From JAGOPB01 sp964606295 (GTDB lineage: Bacteria; Patescibacteriota; Minisyncoccia; Phycocordibacterales; UBA9973), in assembly GCA_964606295.1 (NCBI GenBank), contig CAZSFR010000001.1:59358-123357 (forward strand): DNA of 64,000 nt. Direction: 5' to 3'. The notes beneath the pieces were generated by a model, which saw only the letters and a program-made list of their open reading frames with translations, did no database searches and was not told where the DNA came from. A program made the position numbers and the translations under genes. The first letter of the stretch is position 1, and each line of letters starts with the position of its first letter. Positions 42,951 to 51,752 of this stretch are shown here, in pieces.

Positions 42951-44861
42951 ATGTACGTCCTCGATGTTATCGTCATTGCCAAAGGCATACAGAAGGAAAC
43001 CCTTACTTACTTCTCACTCAAGGAAGCACTGCCAGGGACGCTTGTTCGTGTGCCTGTGCGAAGCAAGATCTACCCGGCTCTTGTCGTTTCGATGAAGGAC
43101 GCAGTCGATGTCAAAAGCGAAATCAAAAATTCTCCATTTGGATTCAAGAGAATAGAGAGCATTGTAGGAAACGCGCCTTTTCGCAAGGAGTCCGTGCAAG
43201 TTGCGCAGATTCTTGCTGACTATTACCTGACCGAGACAGGGGCGATCCTCGACCTTTTCGTGCCAGAAGCAATACTTGACGAGAAAATGCCTGAGGCCAA
43301 GAAACATGAACAACGTAAGTTTACTAGTGTTCGAAACGAAAAGCTTATTTTCCAAGCATCATTTGATGACCGAATATCTTATTACAAAACATTCATACGA
43401 GAGGCCTTTGCGCGAAAGGAATCGATTGCCCTCATTGTGCCAACCATCAACGACGCAACCCTTTTTTATGAGCATCTCTCAAAGGGAATCGAGGAGAACG
43501 TCGTTTTACTCACAAGCAATCTCACGTCGAAGAAAACTCAGACAACTTGGAGAAAGGTTCTTGACGAATCTCACGTCAAACTGATTATTTCAACTCCACT
43601 TTTTCTGTCACTTCCACGCACAGATGTGAGTATTCTTATTATTGAAAGAGAATCCTCGAGTGCATATACTTCACGAACGCGTCCTCATGTCGACCAGAGA
43701 CTCTACGCGGAAGTGCTGGCAACAAAGCTCGATATGAAAATTATATTTGCAGATACTTTGCTTCGTGTTGAGACGATTGCACGACGTGAGCAAGGAGAAT
43801 TCGACGAAGTCATGCCGACATCATTTCGCTTACCGCCAGTTCGCGATTTGCAGATTATTTCTATGATTGATAATGCAAACAAAACACCTCTTTCTCCGTA
43901 TTTCTCACCACAATTGATTGATCACATAACGCGTTCGCTTTCATCAAAACAAAATGTATTCTTGTTCGCTCTTCGCCACGGCATCGCAACGAAGATTACT
44001 TGCGCGGATTGCGGACTTGTTGTCTTGTGTGATAAATGCAACGTGCCATTCACTCTCTTTGAAAAGGACAAAAAGCGAATTCTTATATGCAAAAATTGTA
44101 AACTGGAGAAAATCGCACCAACTCATTGTCAGTCTTGCGAAAGTTGGCGACTCCTCCCGCTTGGTGTTGGTGTCGAAGCACTTGCAGAAAGTGCAAGAAT
44201 ACTTTTCCCCGAAGTACAAATATTTCGAATTGATAGCACGCAGAATAAATCACCAAAGAGCGCCACTCTAATTGCGAAATCATTTGAGGAATCCGGTGGA
44301 GCTATACTTGTTGCTACAGAAATGGCATTTGGTTATCTCACGTCCCCGGTTTCATCTTGTGCGGTTATTTCATTCGACACACTACTTTCACTTCCACATT
44401 TTGACCGCGAAGAGCGACTGGCGCAACTACTTGGAACACTATCCCTCGTTGCGGACAGGTCACTCATTGTTCAAACCCGACATCCAGACAGTCACCTGCT
44501 CGTGAGCATGCAGGGTGGTTCAATGCTCGATTGGTATAGAAAGGAAATTCAAAGCAGGAAGGATGCCAACTACCCTCCTTTTGCCCGTCTTATACGACTC
44601 TCGTATGTAGGACCAAGGGAAAAGGAAGAAGACCTTCGCCGTTACGCAGAATCTCTTCTCATTGGTTATCACCCACACTCCTATCGCGGACCTCATCACG
44701 GCATATTCAGAGAAACTCCATATCTTCTTCTTCAGTTAGCACCGACTCTTTGGAGTACAAATAAAGACGTGGCACATCGCGACAATGTCTTGCTCCCTAT
44801 ACTACTGCGACTAAAGGGTGTCTGGGATATAGAAATAGACCCGAAGAACCTATACAACTAA
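42951..44861 (+). CDS. priA: PriA-like primosomal protein with lost ATPase motifs
   Basis: 636 residues. The N-terminal DNA-binding part (VPVRSKIYPALVVSM, ADYYLTETGAILDLFVP) and the zinc region with eight cysteines (CADCGLVVLCDKC, CKNCKLEKIAPTHCQSC) are clearly PriA. So is GVGVEALAESARILFPEVQI near the C-terminus. The helicase Walker A GxTGSGKT is replaced by QASFDDRISYYK, and the DEAH box by IIERESSSAY. The protein probably binds forks or replication partners without unwinding DNA. No frameshift or stop is seen. Confidence 0.88.
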   Translation: MYVLDVIVIAKGIQKETLTYFSLKEALPGTLVRVPVRSKIYPALVVSMKDAVDVKSEIKNSPFGFKRIESIVGNAPFRKESVQVAQILADYYLTETGAILDLFVPEAILDEKMPEAKKHEQRKFTSVRNEKLIFQASFDDRISYYKTFIREAFARKESIALIVPTINDATLFYEHLSKGIEENVVLLTSNLTSKKTQTTWRKVLDESHVKLIISTPLFLSLPRTDVSILIIERESSSAYTSRTRPHVDQRLYAEVLATKLDMKIIFADTLLRVETIARREQGEFDEVMPTSFRLPPVRDLQIISMIDNANKTPLSPYFSPQLIDHITRSLSSKQNVFLFALRHGIATKITCADCGLVVLCDKCNVPFTLFEKDKKRILICKNCKLEKIAPTHCQSCESWRLLPLGVGVEALAESARILFPEVQIFRIDSTQNKSPKSATLIAKSFEESGGAILVATEMAFGYLTSPVSSCAVISFDTLLSLPHFDREERLAQLLGTLSLVADRSLIVQTRHPDSHLLVSMQGGSMLDWYRKEIQSRKDANYPPFARLIRLSYVGPREKEEDLRRYAESLLIGYHPHSYRGPHHGIFRETPYLLLQLAPTLWSTNKDVAHRDNVLLPILLRLKGVWDIEIDPKNLYN

Positions 44862-44872
44862 GTCGTTTCCAT

Positions 44873-44901
44873 TTGCAAAATGAAATTTGTTGTGTTAATC
44901 T
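44873..44901 (+). promoter_or_regulatory. rpsU promoter, leaderless
   Basis: Plus strand: -35 TTGCAA (44873-44878), 17-nt spacer, -10 TAATCT (44896-44901), then 7 nt to the ATG at 44909. Confidence 0.65.
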
Positions 44902-44908
44902 AACGTTT

Positions 44909-45139
44909 ATGGCAACAATCCAAATCAATGTTCAAAAGAATTCAGGAGAGACAAGCGCAAGCGTGCTTCGTCGATTCACAAAGAAAGTTCAGGAGACTAG
45001 AATTATTCAGAAAGTAAAAGGACAGCGTTACAACACCCGCCCAAAATCCTCACTAGTTCGCAAGAAGGGTGCTCTCCGACGAATCGCAAAACTCAAAGAA
45101 ACTGATCGTCTAAAGAAGCTCGGCAAAATCAAGGAATAG
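44909..45139 (+). CDS. rpsU: 30S ribosomal protein S21
   Basis: 76 residues, lysine- and arginine-rich. VLRRFTKKVQETRIIQKVKG and RYNTRPKSSLVRKKGALRR correspond to the S21 core. The start at ATG 44909 is chosen from the promoter position. It is followed after 1 nt by ybeY. Confidence 0.88.
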   Translation: MATIQINVQKNSGETSASVLRRFTKKVQETRIIQKVKGQRYNTRPKSSLVRKKGALRRIAKLKETDRLKKLGKIKE

Positions 45140-45140
45140 T

Positions 45141-45614
45141 ATGTACAGAGAGTTTGGTAACGTTTCAATAAAAAGAGAGACATATGGTAAGCTCCCCAGC
45201 TTGCCATATTTTTCTATTAAAAATAAAGTCCTTGGAAAAAAATATGAGCTTTCGATTCTTTTTGCCACTCCCCAAAATGCTCAAAAGCTAAATCATCTCT
45301 ATAGAAAGAAATCATACACACCCAATATTCTTTCTTTCTCACTTAATAAAAGTTCTGGTGAACTTGTTCTGTGTCTCGGTACAATCCGCTCCCAAGCAAA
45401 AAGTTTTGAGATGTCATACCAAGATTTTCTCTCATACCTCTATATTCATGGTCTTTTGCATTTGAAAGGAATCGAACATGGTAGTACAATGGAGAGAGAG
45501 GAAAACGCCATCTTCAAAAAGTTTTTTGGCGACGATCTACCACATGGCACGAACCATACTCACAGGCATCGACATAGGAACATCTCACACTCGCGTCGTC
45601 ATCGTCGAGTATAA
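45141..45614 (+). CDS. ybeY: endoribonuclease / rRNA maturation factor YbeY
   Basis: 157 residues of the UPF0054 zinc-hydrolase family. The zinc motif is HGLLHLKGIEH near residue 101, preceded by TPNILSFSL, the degraded form of the usual DVLSFP motif. After the expected end (about residue 130) comes a His/Arg-rich tail (HTHRHRHRNISHSRRHRR) produced by reading 71 nt into the ftsA coding region in another frame. The protein processes 16S rRNA 3' ends in other bacteria. Confidence 0.88.
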   Translation: MYREFGNVSIKRETYGKLPSLPYFSIKNKVLGKKYELSILFATPQNAQKLNHLYRKKSYTPNILSFSLNKSSGELVLCLGTIRSQAKSFEMSYQDFLSYLYIHGLLHLKGIEHGSTMEREENAIFKKFFGDDLPHGTNHTHRHRHRNISHSRRHRRV

Positions 45615-46710
45615 AAAAAACGACTCAGAGCCAACACTTATCGGTGCTGGTATCGCTCTTTCTGGTGGTGTGCGAAAAGGCTACATCGTCAATTCCAACC
45701 TCGCGATTGCATCTGTCCGTGACGCAGTATCACAAGCTGAAAAGCAGGCCGGTATCAAGATCAAGAAAGCATCTCTTTCTGTTGGTGGCATCGGTCTATC
45801 GACAGATACTGCGATTGGTACAGCTACTTCCACACGTGTCGACAACACAATCACAGAACTCGATGTTGAAAGGACAATGCGGGCATGCGAAGAAGCGCTG
45901 AAAGATAGGAACAAAAAGGTTGTTCATCGTATCCCTCTGGCGTACAAATTGGATGCAAAGCCTGTCCTCGGTGACCCTGTCGGTATGAAAGGAAAAAAAC
46001 TCGAAGGAAAGGCTCTTTTTATTACTTGTTTGTCTCAACACATTGAACGACTCGTCGAAACAGTGACTACGGCTGGTATCGAAGTAACAAGCATCATTGC
46101 TTCTCCTGTTGCAGTCGCAACAGTTGTACTCAATGAACGAGAGAAAATCGCAGGCTCAATGCTCGCACACATAGGCGCAGAAACCGTCGGTACTGTCGTT
46201 TATGAAGATGGAAATATCCTTTCTCTCTCAATGATTCAGATTGGCTCTGCAGATATTACCAACGATATTGCTCTTGGTCTCAAAACATCTTTAGAGGAGG
46301 CGGAAGGAATCAAAGTAGGAACAGTCATATCAAGCACGTCAAAGAAGAAAATAGACGAGATCATTGAAGCACGACTGACAGATATTTTCGAATTAATAGA
46401 AAAGCATTTGAAGAAAATCGGACGCAGTGCACTCTTACCTGCCGGCATTATATTTACTGGAGGTGGTTCACATCTTGGAAATTTGACTGACCTAGCAAAG
46501 CGCGAGCTCAAACTTCCCTCACGGATTGGTTTTATAAACGAGAGATTTGATGGCAAGATGAAACTCAAAGATTCTGCATGGTTCCCCGCATATGGTTCAT
46601 GTGTCTGCGAACACTCGTCGCCTTTTCCAGACGATGAATCTCGTGTTCCTCCATCAGATGGCGCTTTCAAAGAAACTTTCTTGGGATTTCTAAGACAATT
46701 GCTCCCATAA
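45544..46710 (+). CDS. ftsA: cell division protein FtsA
   Basis: Actin-like membrane tether of FtsZ, 388 residues. ILTGIDIGTSHTRVVIVEY (phosphate 1), the SHS2/1C domain with GSMLAHIGAETVGTVVYEDG (phosphate 2), and PAGIIFTGGGSHLGNLTDLA (adenosine). The C-terminal amphipathic helix is FKETFLGFLRQLLP, as expected. I chose the ATG at 45544 (MARTILTGIDIGTS), which overlaps ybeY by 71 nt. ftsZ follows. Confidence 0.96.
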   Translation: MARTILTGIDIGTSHTRVVIVEYKKNDSEPTLIGAGIALSGGVRKGYIVNSNLAIASVRDAVSQAEKQAGIKIKKASLSVGGIGLSTDTAIGTATSTRVDNTITELDVERTMRACEEALKDRNKKVVHRIPLAYKLDAKPVLGDPVGMKGKKLEGKALFITCLSQHIERLVETVTTAGIEVTSIIASPVAVATVVLNEREKIAGSMLAHIGAETVGTVVYEDGNILSLSMIQIGSADITNDIALGLKTSLEEAEGIKVGTVISSTSKKKIDEIIEARLTDIFELIEKHLKKIGRSALLPAGIIFTGGGSHLGNLTDLAKRELKLPSRIGFINERFDGKMKLKDSAWFPAYGSCVCEHSSPFPDDESRVPPSDGAFKETFLGFLRQLLP

Positions 46711-46818
46711 TAAAATATCCTCAACCTACAGTGGAAAGAGGCATCGCGCAAGCAGTTTTTTCTTACAAGTGAAGGCAATCGAAATCAAGCCGTGACTACT
46801 TTCCTTTTTTTTAGTTTC

Positions 46819-46827
46819 TGGTATTAT
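46819..46827 (+). promoter_or_regulatory. possible ftsZ promoter (extended -10)
   Basis: TGGTATTAT on the plus strand, about 60 nt before the ftsZ ATG, within the 176-nt ftsA-ftsZ gap. The -35 is weak. Nothing else was recognised in that gap. Confidence 0.45.
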
Positions 46828-46886
46828 GGTATCCGTAATTTAACGGCCGAAACTTAACCCAATCTATTAATTAGCCCAACACATAT

Positions 46887-48062
46887 ATGCCAAAAGTCAA
46901 TCCTACTATCGAATCTTTCGCTCGTATCAAAGTTATCGGAATCGGTGGCTCTGGCAAAAACGCCTTGAACCACATGATCAACTCCAAAGTTCGTGGAGTT
47001 GAATTCATCGCAATGAATACCGACACACAGGATTTGCACAATTCACTTGCAGAGAAAAAGATTCACATTGGCAAGAATCTTACCAAAGGACTCGGCGCAG
47101 GGATGAACCCTGAAATCGGTCGCAAAGCTGCTGAGGAAACAAAAACAGAAATCCAAGACGTTATCAAAGGTGGCGAGATGGTATTCATAGCATGTGGTAT
47201 GGGTGGAGGTACGGGTACGGGAGCAGCGCCTACAGTTGCTCGAGCAGCAAAAGAAAGCGGTGTACTCACTGTAGGTGTTGTCACAAAACCATTTTCATTT
47301 GAAGGACGCGAGAGAATGCGTCTAGCAGAAGAAGGTCTTGCCGAATTAGAAAAAGAGGTTGACGCAATCATTATAATTCCGAACGACAGACTGCTCTCAA
47401 TCACAAGTAAAGAAACAAGTTTGAAAAATGCTTTCTCAATGTGCGACGAAGTCTTGCGACAAGCCGTCGAAGGAATCTCTGACTTGATTACAATTCCTGG
47501 TGACATCAACGTAGACTTCAACGATATCAAAACAATTATGGCAAATGCTGGAACAGCACTCATGGGTATCGGTACGGCGACGGGAGACAAGCGAGCAGAA
47601 AAATCTGCATTTGATGCAATCAACTCTCCCCTTCTTGAAGTTTCTATAAATGGAGCAAAAGGTATCCTGCTTTCGATTGCAGGTGGAGATGATCTCACTC
47701 TACATGAAGTTGCTGAGGCTGCGAAGATAGTTACGGAATCTGCAGATAAGGACGCAAAAGTCATATTCGGTACATGCAAAGACGAACGTCTCAAGAAGGG
47801 AGAGATGAAAGTCACTGTCATCGCTACTGGCTTCCCTACCGCAAGTGGATCCGTTCAAAAGAAGTCACTTTTTGAAAAGCCAATTATTTCTGCTTCAACG
47901 TCACATCTAGAGGAGCGCAAGGAAATTCACAACACTCTTCCTGATGCAAATTTGGAAAAAAGAATAGCAACGGCTGAAATCATCGAAGACGATTCACTTT
48001 TGGGAGGTGACGATACAGACGATTGGAGCGCAGTTCCTGCATTCTTGCGAAGAAAGAAATAA
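46887..48062 (+). CDS. ftsZ: cell division protein FtsZ
   Basis: Tubulin-like GTPase forming the Z ring. 391 residues: IGGSGKNALNHMI, the tubulin signature GMGGGTGTGAAPTVA, NDRLLSIT and the T7 loop region NVDFNDIKTIMANAGTALMG. After a variable linker the conserved FtsA-binding peptide WSAVPAFLRRKK ends the protein. Confidence 0.98.
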   Translation: MPKVNPTIESFARIKVIGIGGSGKNALNHMINSKVRGVEFIAMNTDTQDLHNSLAEKKIHIGKNLTKGLGAGMNPEIGRKAAEETKTEIQDVIKGGEMVFIACGMGGGTGTGAAPTVARAAKESGVLTVGVVTKPFSFEGRERMRLAEEGLAELEKEVDAIIIIPNDRLLSITSKETSLKNAFSMCDEVLRQAVEGISDLITIPGDINVDFNDIKTIMANAGTALMGIGTATGDKRAEKSAFDAINSPLLEVSINGAKGILLSIAGGDDLTLHEVAEAAKIVTESADKDAKVIFGTCKDERLKKGEMKVTVIATGFPTASGSVQKKSLFEKPIISASTSHLEERKEIHNTLPDANLEKRIATAEIIEDDSLLGGDDTDDWSAVPAFLRRKK

Positions 48063-48072
48063 GTTTACTCAC

Positions 48073-48104
48073 AAAAGGCCTCGATTTTCCGAGGCTTTTG
48101 TTTT
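48073..48104 (+). terminator. terminator after ftsZ
   Basis: Stem GCCTCG/CGAGGC with flanking AAAA/TTTT and a 6-nt loop, followed by TTTTGTTTTG. It lies 10 nt past the ftsZ stop. Confidence 0.8.
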
Positions 48105-48108
48105 GTGT

Positions 48109-48114
48109 TATGAT
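48109..48114 (+). promoter_or_regulatory. trxB extended -10
   Basis: TGTTATGAT on the plus strand. The hexamer ends 9 nt before the ATG at 48124, so a transcript would start at that codon. The ATG at 48115 would be inside the promoter. Confidence 0.55.
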
Positions 48115-48123
48115 ATGACAACT

Positions 48124-49062
48124 ATGGAACAAACAACCTACGATCTCATCATCATCGGCGGAGGGCCTGCAGGTGCTGCAGGCGCTGTCTATGCGTCACG
48201 CAAGAGACTAAAAACTCTTCTTATTACATATACTTTTGGTGGACAATCCACTGATTCGTCTGACATCCAAAACTGGATCGGAACACCATCTATTTCAGGT
48301 GCTGACCTTGGCAAATCCCTTGAGACTCATATCAAAGCTTATGCAGACGATGTCCTCACTATCGTCGAGGGAGAGAACGTGACAAAAGTAAAAGGAATTG
48401 AAAATTCATTCACTGTCTCAACTGATGCAGGTAAAGAGTATGAGGGAAAAACTATCCTTGTCACATCAGGTTCAGGCCGTAGAAAACTCGCAATACCTGG
48501 AGCAGACGTACTCGAACACAAAGGTATTACCTACTGCGCGTCATGCGACGGACTTTTGTTTCAAGGTATGGATGTCGCTGTCATAGGAGGAGGCAATGCA
48601 GGATTTGAAACTGCAGCACAACTTCTTGCCTATACCAAGAGCGTGACTCTTTTCAATCGCGCGGATACTTTCAAGGCGGACGAAATCACTGTGGAGAAAG
48701 TTCTTTCTCATCCCTACATGACAGCTCTCAAAAATGTAGATTTGGTGTCAGTTGAGGGAGACAAGTTTGTATCTGGTTTGAAATACAAGGATATGACAAC
48801 AAATGAGGAGAAACTTCTCCCTGTGCAAGGCATTTTTGTCGAAATCGGCCAGATTCCAAATACAGCTCTTGTAAAGGATTTTTTAACTCTCGATCAATAC
48901 GGAAAAGTAGTAACCGATCCTATGACCCAAAGAACCTCAGTCAAGGGCGTATGGGCTGCAGGAGACTGCACAGACGGACTCTATCACCAAAACAACATCG
49001 CCGCTGGCGATGCTGTAAAAGCGCTTGAGGATATCTATCTCTATATCCACGCAGGTAAATAA
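48124..49062 (+). CDS. trxB: thioredoxin reductase
   Basis: FAD/NADPH enzyme that reduces thioredoxin. 312 residues: IIIGGGPAGAAGAVYAS (FAD), the redox pair in YCASCDGLLF, VIGGGNAGFETAAQL (NADPH), and GVWAAGDCTDGLYHQNNIAA (second FAD motif). Its stop codon abuts the stop of the convergent surface-protein gene at 49063. Confidence 0.95.
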   Translation: MEQTTYDLIIIGGGPAGAAGAVYASRKRLKTLLITYTFGGQSTDSSDIQNWIGTPSISGADLGKSLETHIKAYADDVLTIVEGENVTKVKGIENSFTVSTDAGKEYEGKTILVTSGSGRRKLAIPGADVLEHKGITYCASCDGLLFQGMDVAVIGGGNAGFETAAQLLAYTKSVTLFNRADTFKADEITVEKVLSHPYMTALKNVDLVSVEGDKFVSGLKYKDMTTNEEKLLPVQGIFVEIGQIPNTALVKDFLTLDQYGKVVTDPMTQRTSVKGVWAAGDCTDGLYHQNNIAAGDAVKALEDIYLYIHAGK

Positions 49063-50823
49063 CTACTTTATCTTCTTATCAACATCATCGATTTCCTTTT
49101 CTATGATGTTTCCTGCTACGGACAGATCATTTCTCAATTTTGTTAGGAATGCTTGCTCATGTACTGAAAGAGGTTCTCCTGCTCTTACTTTTTTCAAGAT
49201 TTCAATCTCATCTACTACTTCTTGATCAATAATCTTCATAGATTGAGCTGTAACTTCTTTTGCTTGCCCAACTTGAATGTGTAGCATTTTTTTATATTTT
49301 CTCCATCCTCTCAGTATAAGAATCCCAATCACAAATAAAAGTAGCACTGCAATCAGTATTGGTATAATCGGTAGTATAATCCTCAAAGCCATATTCATAA
49401 ATTTACCGAACACTCCTGGTAACACGGAGACGGAATAACTTTCTGTGAGAGTACTCTCAGCTCCGTTGTCCAAACGTGCTTTTGCAACAAAGTGATACTC
49501 ACCGACTTTCCAGGCAGTTTTCATTGTGAAGTCGAAAGTACCATTCGGGTTGACTTTGACAATATTTTCATCACTTATTTTATTTTTACTGAATATTCTA
49601 CCAATCCATGTTTCATTTTCCTTTTTGAAGTCAAATACTACATACGAATTTGCTATCGCAGTACCACTTGCTCTGAACACCGTGCCTCCATCAAGCTCTT
49701 GAGTGTAACTCAGTATAACCGGGACGCTAATTCCCTCGTATGTAAAATAAACAACATTCACAATGTCATTTCCTGCATAATCATTGGCTCTTACAACCAA
49801 CTGATGTTGGCCAAGAGAAAGCACCCCCGTGCTGTAAAGTGATTCTTCCGTTGTTTTCTGCCATATTACAGGATTCGAAGCATCTATACTTATTTCATAA
49901 TTCTCTATACCAGACGTTGCATCAGTAGCGTTTAGTAAAAAATGTGTCGAGCCATCTTCGGGTTCTTTTTCGACTTTCGTAATGGTAAAATCACTTGGCT
50001 TCGTCTTATCGACATTAATTTTGAAATGCGTCGTCCCCCCCCAGCCGTAGCTATTTTTTAGTCTCAAGTGAAAGTACCACGTACCGTCTGTTATCTCTGC
50101 ACTGGTATATGAAGAAGTTAATCCTTTGTCTTGCGTTGGAGTAGTTGTCGCATTTTTGTCGAGAACAAAGCTAACTGAGGTAGCATCAGTAGGGACTTGC
50201 CACTCAAACTGAGGCACAGATATCGCAAACCAGTCATTTGGGTCTGGGTGCGTTGGAGAGGTCACCAGAGGAGGTAGTGGAGAATTTGTTCCGGACATCG
50301 ACGGTGTTGTGACTATTCCACCGCTTTGACCAATCGTGACAATAGATTTTGGCAGTGAACCAGAGAGTATGTTGGTACCCTCCCCGTCGTTTGCCAGTAT
50401 AGATGCTTGAGTCAATTCAAATGTAGCAATACCTGTACCTTCCGTCTTCCAACTAACTGTAAAAAGTTTGCCTCCAGTACCACTGAAACCAGGATTCAAA
50501 ACCAATCCTTCAAATCTAACAGCCCCTGCTTCACTCGAAGGTTGTATTGTCCAGAAATTTACAATGGTTCCGGATGTATTTATAGTTGGCGCACTCAACA
50601 AATTTGTTGGGTAATAGATACGTCCAGAAAAAGCATTTATGGCTTGACTGGTACTGGATACTGAAACCGTCAATGTGATTGTCTCTCCTGTGTCTATGTT
50701 TGCTGTAGCAGGACTCACAGAGAATGTAGCTGCTTCAACGCCATGAAACGATACAGCAAAGAAGGCCGTTACAACAAGGAATTTCAATACAAATTGTTTG
50801 AAGTTTATAGAATAAAAATGCAT
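49063..50823 (-). CDS. membrane-anchored surface protein with cohesin-like domain
   Basis: 586 residues. A signal peptide (1-31, ending VEAATF) is followed by a cohesin-like beta-sandwich (33-165: FSVSPATANIDTGETITLTV, INAFSGRIYYPTNLL, GKLFTVSWKTEGTGIATFEL). Two or three Ig-like modules follow (WYFHLRLKNSYGWGGTTHF, LLNATDATSGIENYEISID). A membrane helix lies near 485-510 (IILPIIPILIAVLLLFVIGI), and a basic, then helical, cytoplasmic tail of about 75 residues ends the protein. Cohesins bind dockerins. A dockerin protein is encoded two genes upstream, so this is a likely receptor for it. Confidence 0.78.
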   Translation of the reverse strand: MHFYSINFKQFVLKFLVVTAFFAVSFHGVEAATFSVSPATANIDTGETITLTVSVSSTSQAINAFSGRIYYPTNLLSAPTINTSGTIVNFWTIQPSSEAGAVRFEGLVLNPGFSGTGGKLFTVSWKTEGTGIATFELTQASILANDGEGTNILSGSLPKSIVTIGQSGGIVTTPSMSGTNSPLPPLVTSPTHPDPNDWFAISVPQFEWQVPTDATSVSFVLDKNATTTPTQDKGLTSSYTSAEITDGTWYFHLRLKNSYGWGGTTHFKINVDKTKPSDFTITKVEKEPEDGSTHFLLNATDATSGIENYEISIDASNPVIWQKTTEESLYSTGVLSLGQHQLVVRANDYAGNDIVNVVYFTYEGISVPVILSYTQELDGGTVFRASGTAIANSYVVFDFKKENETWIGRIFSKNKISDENIVKVNPNGTFDFTMKTAWKVGEYHFVAKARLDNGAESTLTESYSVSVLPGVFGKFMNMALRIILPIIPILIAVLLLFVIGILILRGWRKYKKMLHIQVGQAKEVTAQSMKIIDQEVVDEIEILKKVRAGEPLSVHEQAFLTKLRNDLSVAGNIIEKEIDDVDKKIK

Positions 50824-50835
50824 TTTAGAACTCTC

Positions 50836-51747
50836 TTATTGTACCTTTATTTTCTTAAATTTTCTAGGAACGAAGAAGATAACAAATGCAAAAATAGCAG
50901 TAACTATGAGAAGTGGTATCACCAAAATCGATACCGGAAAAAATTGCTCAGAATGTATTTGGGCTATACGTACGTTGCCAGCATTATCAATGGCCTTTAC
51001 GCGTACTAGCGACCTCATAGATTGATCCTCTAGAAGATACGGGCTTTCTGCAACTTTCCAATCAGAATTGCCCTCCTTTACCTCAAAACGACTAATCCCA
51101 GACTCTTTGTCAGTTGTAGAAAATATCAAAAAATATTTTCCATCAAAAATGTATTGATTACTGGATATTTGTGGATAGAAAACCAAAGGTCTTTCAATGT
51201 CACTCGCGAAATTAGTACCGACTTCGCCCGTTTCGGAGGAAATCACCCTAAATGGATATAGCAAAGTGGGAGCTTTGGTGCCAAGCCCATCATTAAAATA
51301 CGCTTGCCCTGTTGTAAGGTACAACTCGGATGTAGAAATGGACTTTGTGGTAAAAATTGCAGAAAATAGTTTACCATCGAGATATGTCTGGTCTAGTGGG
51401 TTGATCGTGCCTCCAAATCCTCCAACCATTATCCCTGAAAATTTGACACTCGATCCATTTGCTTTTGGTCTCTCAATCCACGAGGTAACAACAGAACTAC
51501 CATCTCTAATACCAACCAACTCCAAGTGTTCATCGTCAAAAACCAACTCTCCCTCGACTGCATTTATCAATTCTTCACTGGAATTTATAAAGACAGTGAC
51601 TTCAAATTCAGCATTCGCTAGTACGGGGAATTTTTGATCTGATTGAAAGTAAATAGTCGCAGCATTAGCTTGCTTGTGTCCCAGAAAAAGCATGCTAAGA
51701 GTCACGAGGAGAATAAAAGTACATTTTTTTGAAAATAAATTGATCAT
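50836..51747 (-). CDS. membrane-anchored surface protein with cohesin-like domain (smaller)
   Basis: 303 residues. A signal peptide (ends ANAATI) is followed by a cohesin-like domain (about 32-170: FPVLANAEFEVTVFINSSEE, INAVEGELVFDDEHLELVGI, DGKLFSAIFTTKS). An Ig-like module comes next (DKESGISRFEVKEGNSDWKV). The C-terminal membrane helix (VSILVIPLLIVTAIFAFVIF) has a basic end (RKFKKIKVQ). It lies directly downstream of the dockerin gene (gap of 5 nt), so partner and receptor are co-expressed. Confidence 0.75.
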   Translation of the reverse strand: MINLFSKKCTFILLVTLSMLFLGHKQANAATIYFQSDQKFPVLANAEFEVTVFINSSEELINAVEGELVFDDEHLELVGIRDGSSVVTSWIERPKANGSSVKFSGIMVGGFGGTINPLDQTYLDGKLFSAIFTTKSISTSELYLTTGQAYFNDGLGTKAPTLLYPFRVISSETGEVGTNFASDIERPLVFYPQISSNQYIFDGKYFLIFSTTDKESGISRFEVKEGNSDWKVAESPYLLEDQSMRSLVRVKAIDNAGNVRIAQIHSEQFFPVSILVIPLLIVTAIFAFVIFFVPRKFKKIKVQ

Positions 51748-51752
51748 ATGAT

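Noticed and set aside
46236..46778. A 180-codon minus-strand ORF
   Set aside because: Antisense to the 3' end of ftsA; no family resemblance.
47063..47821. A 252-codon minus-strand ORF
   Set aside because: Fully antisense to ftsZ and without recognisable protein features.
49492..49842. Plus-strand ORF within the 586-residue surface gene
   Set aside because: Antisense shadow with no start signal or homology.
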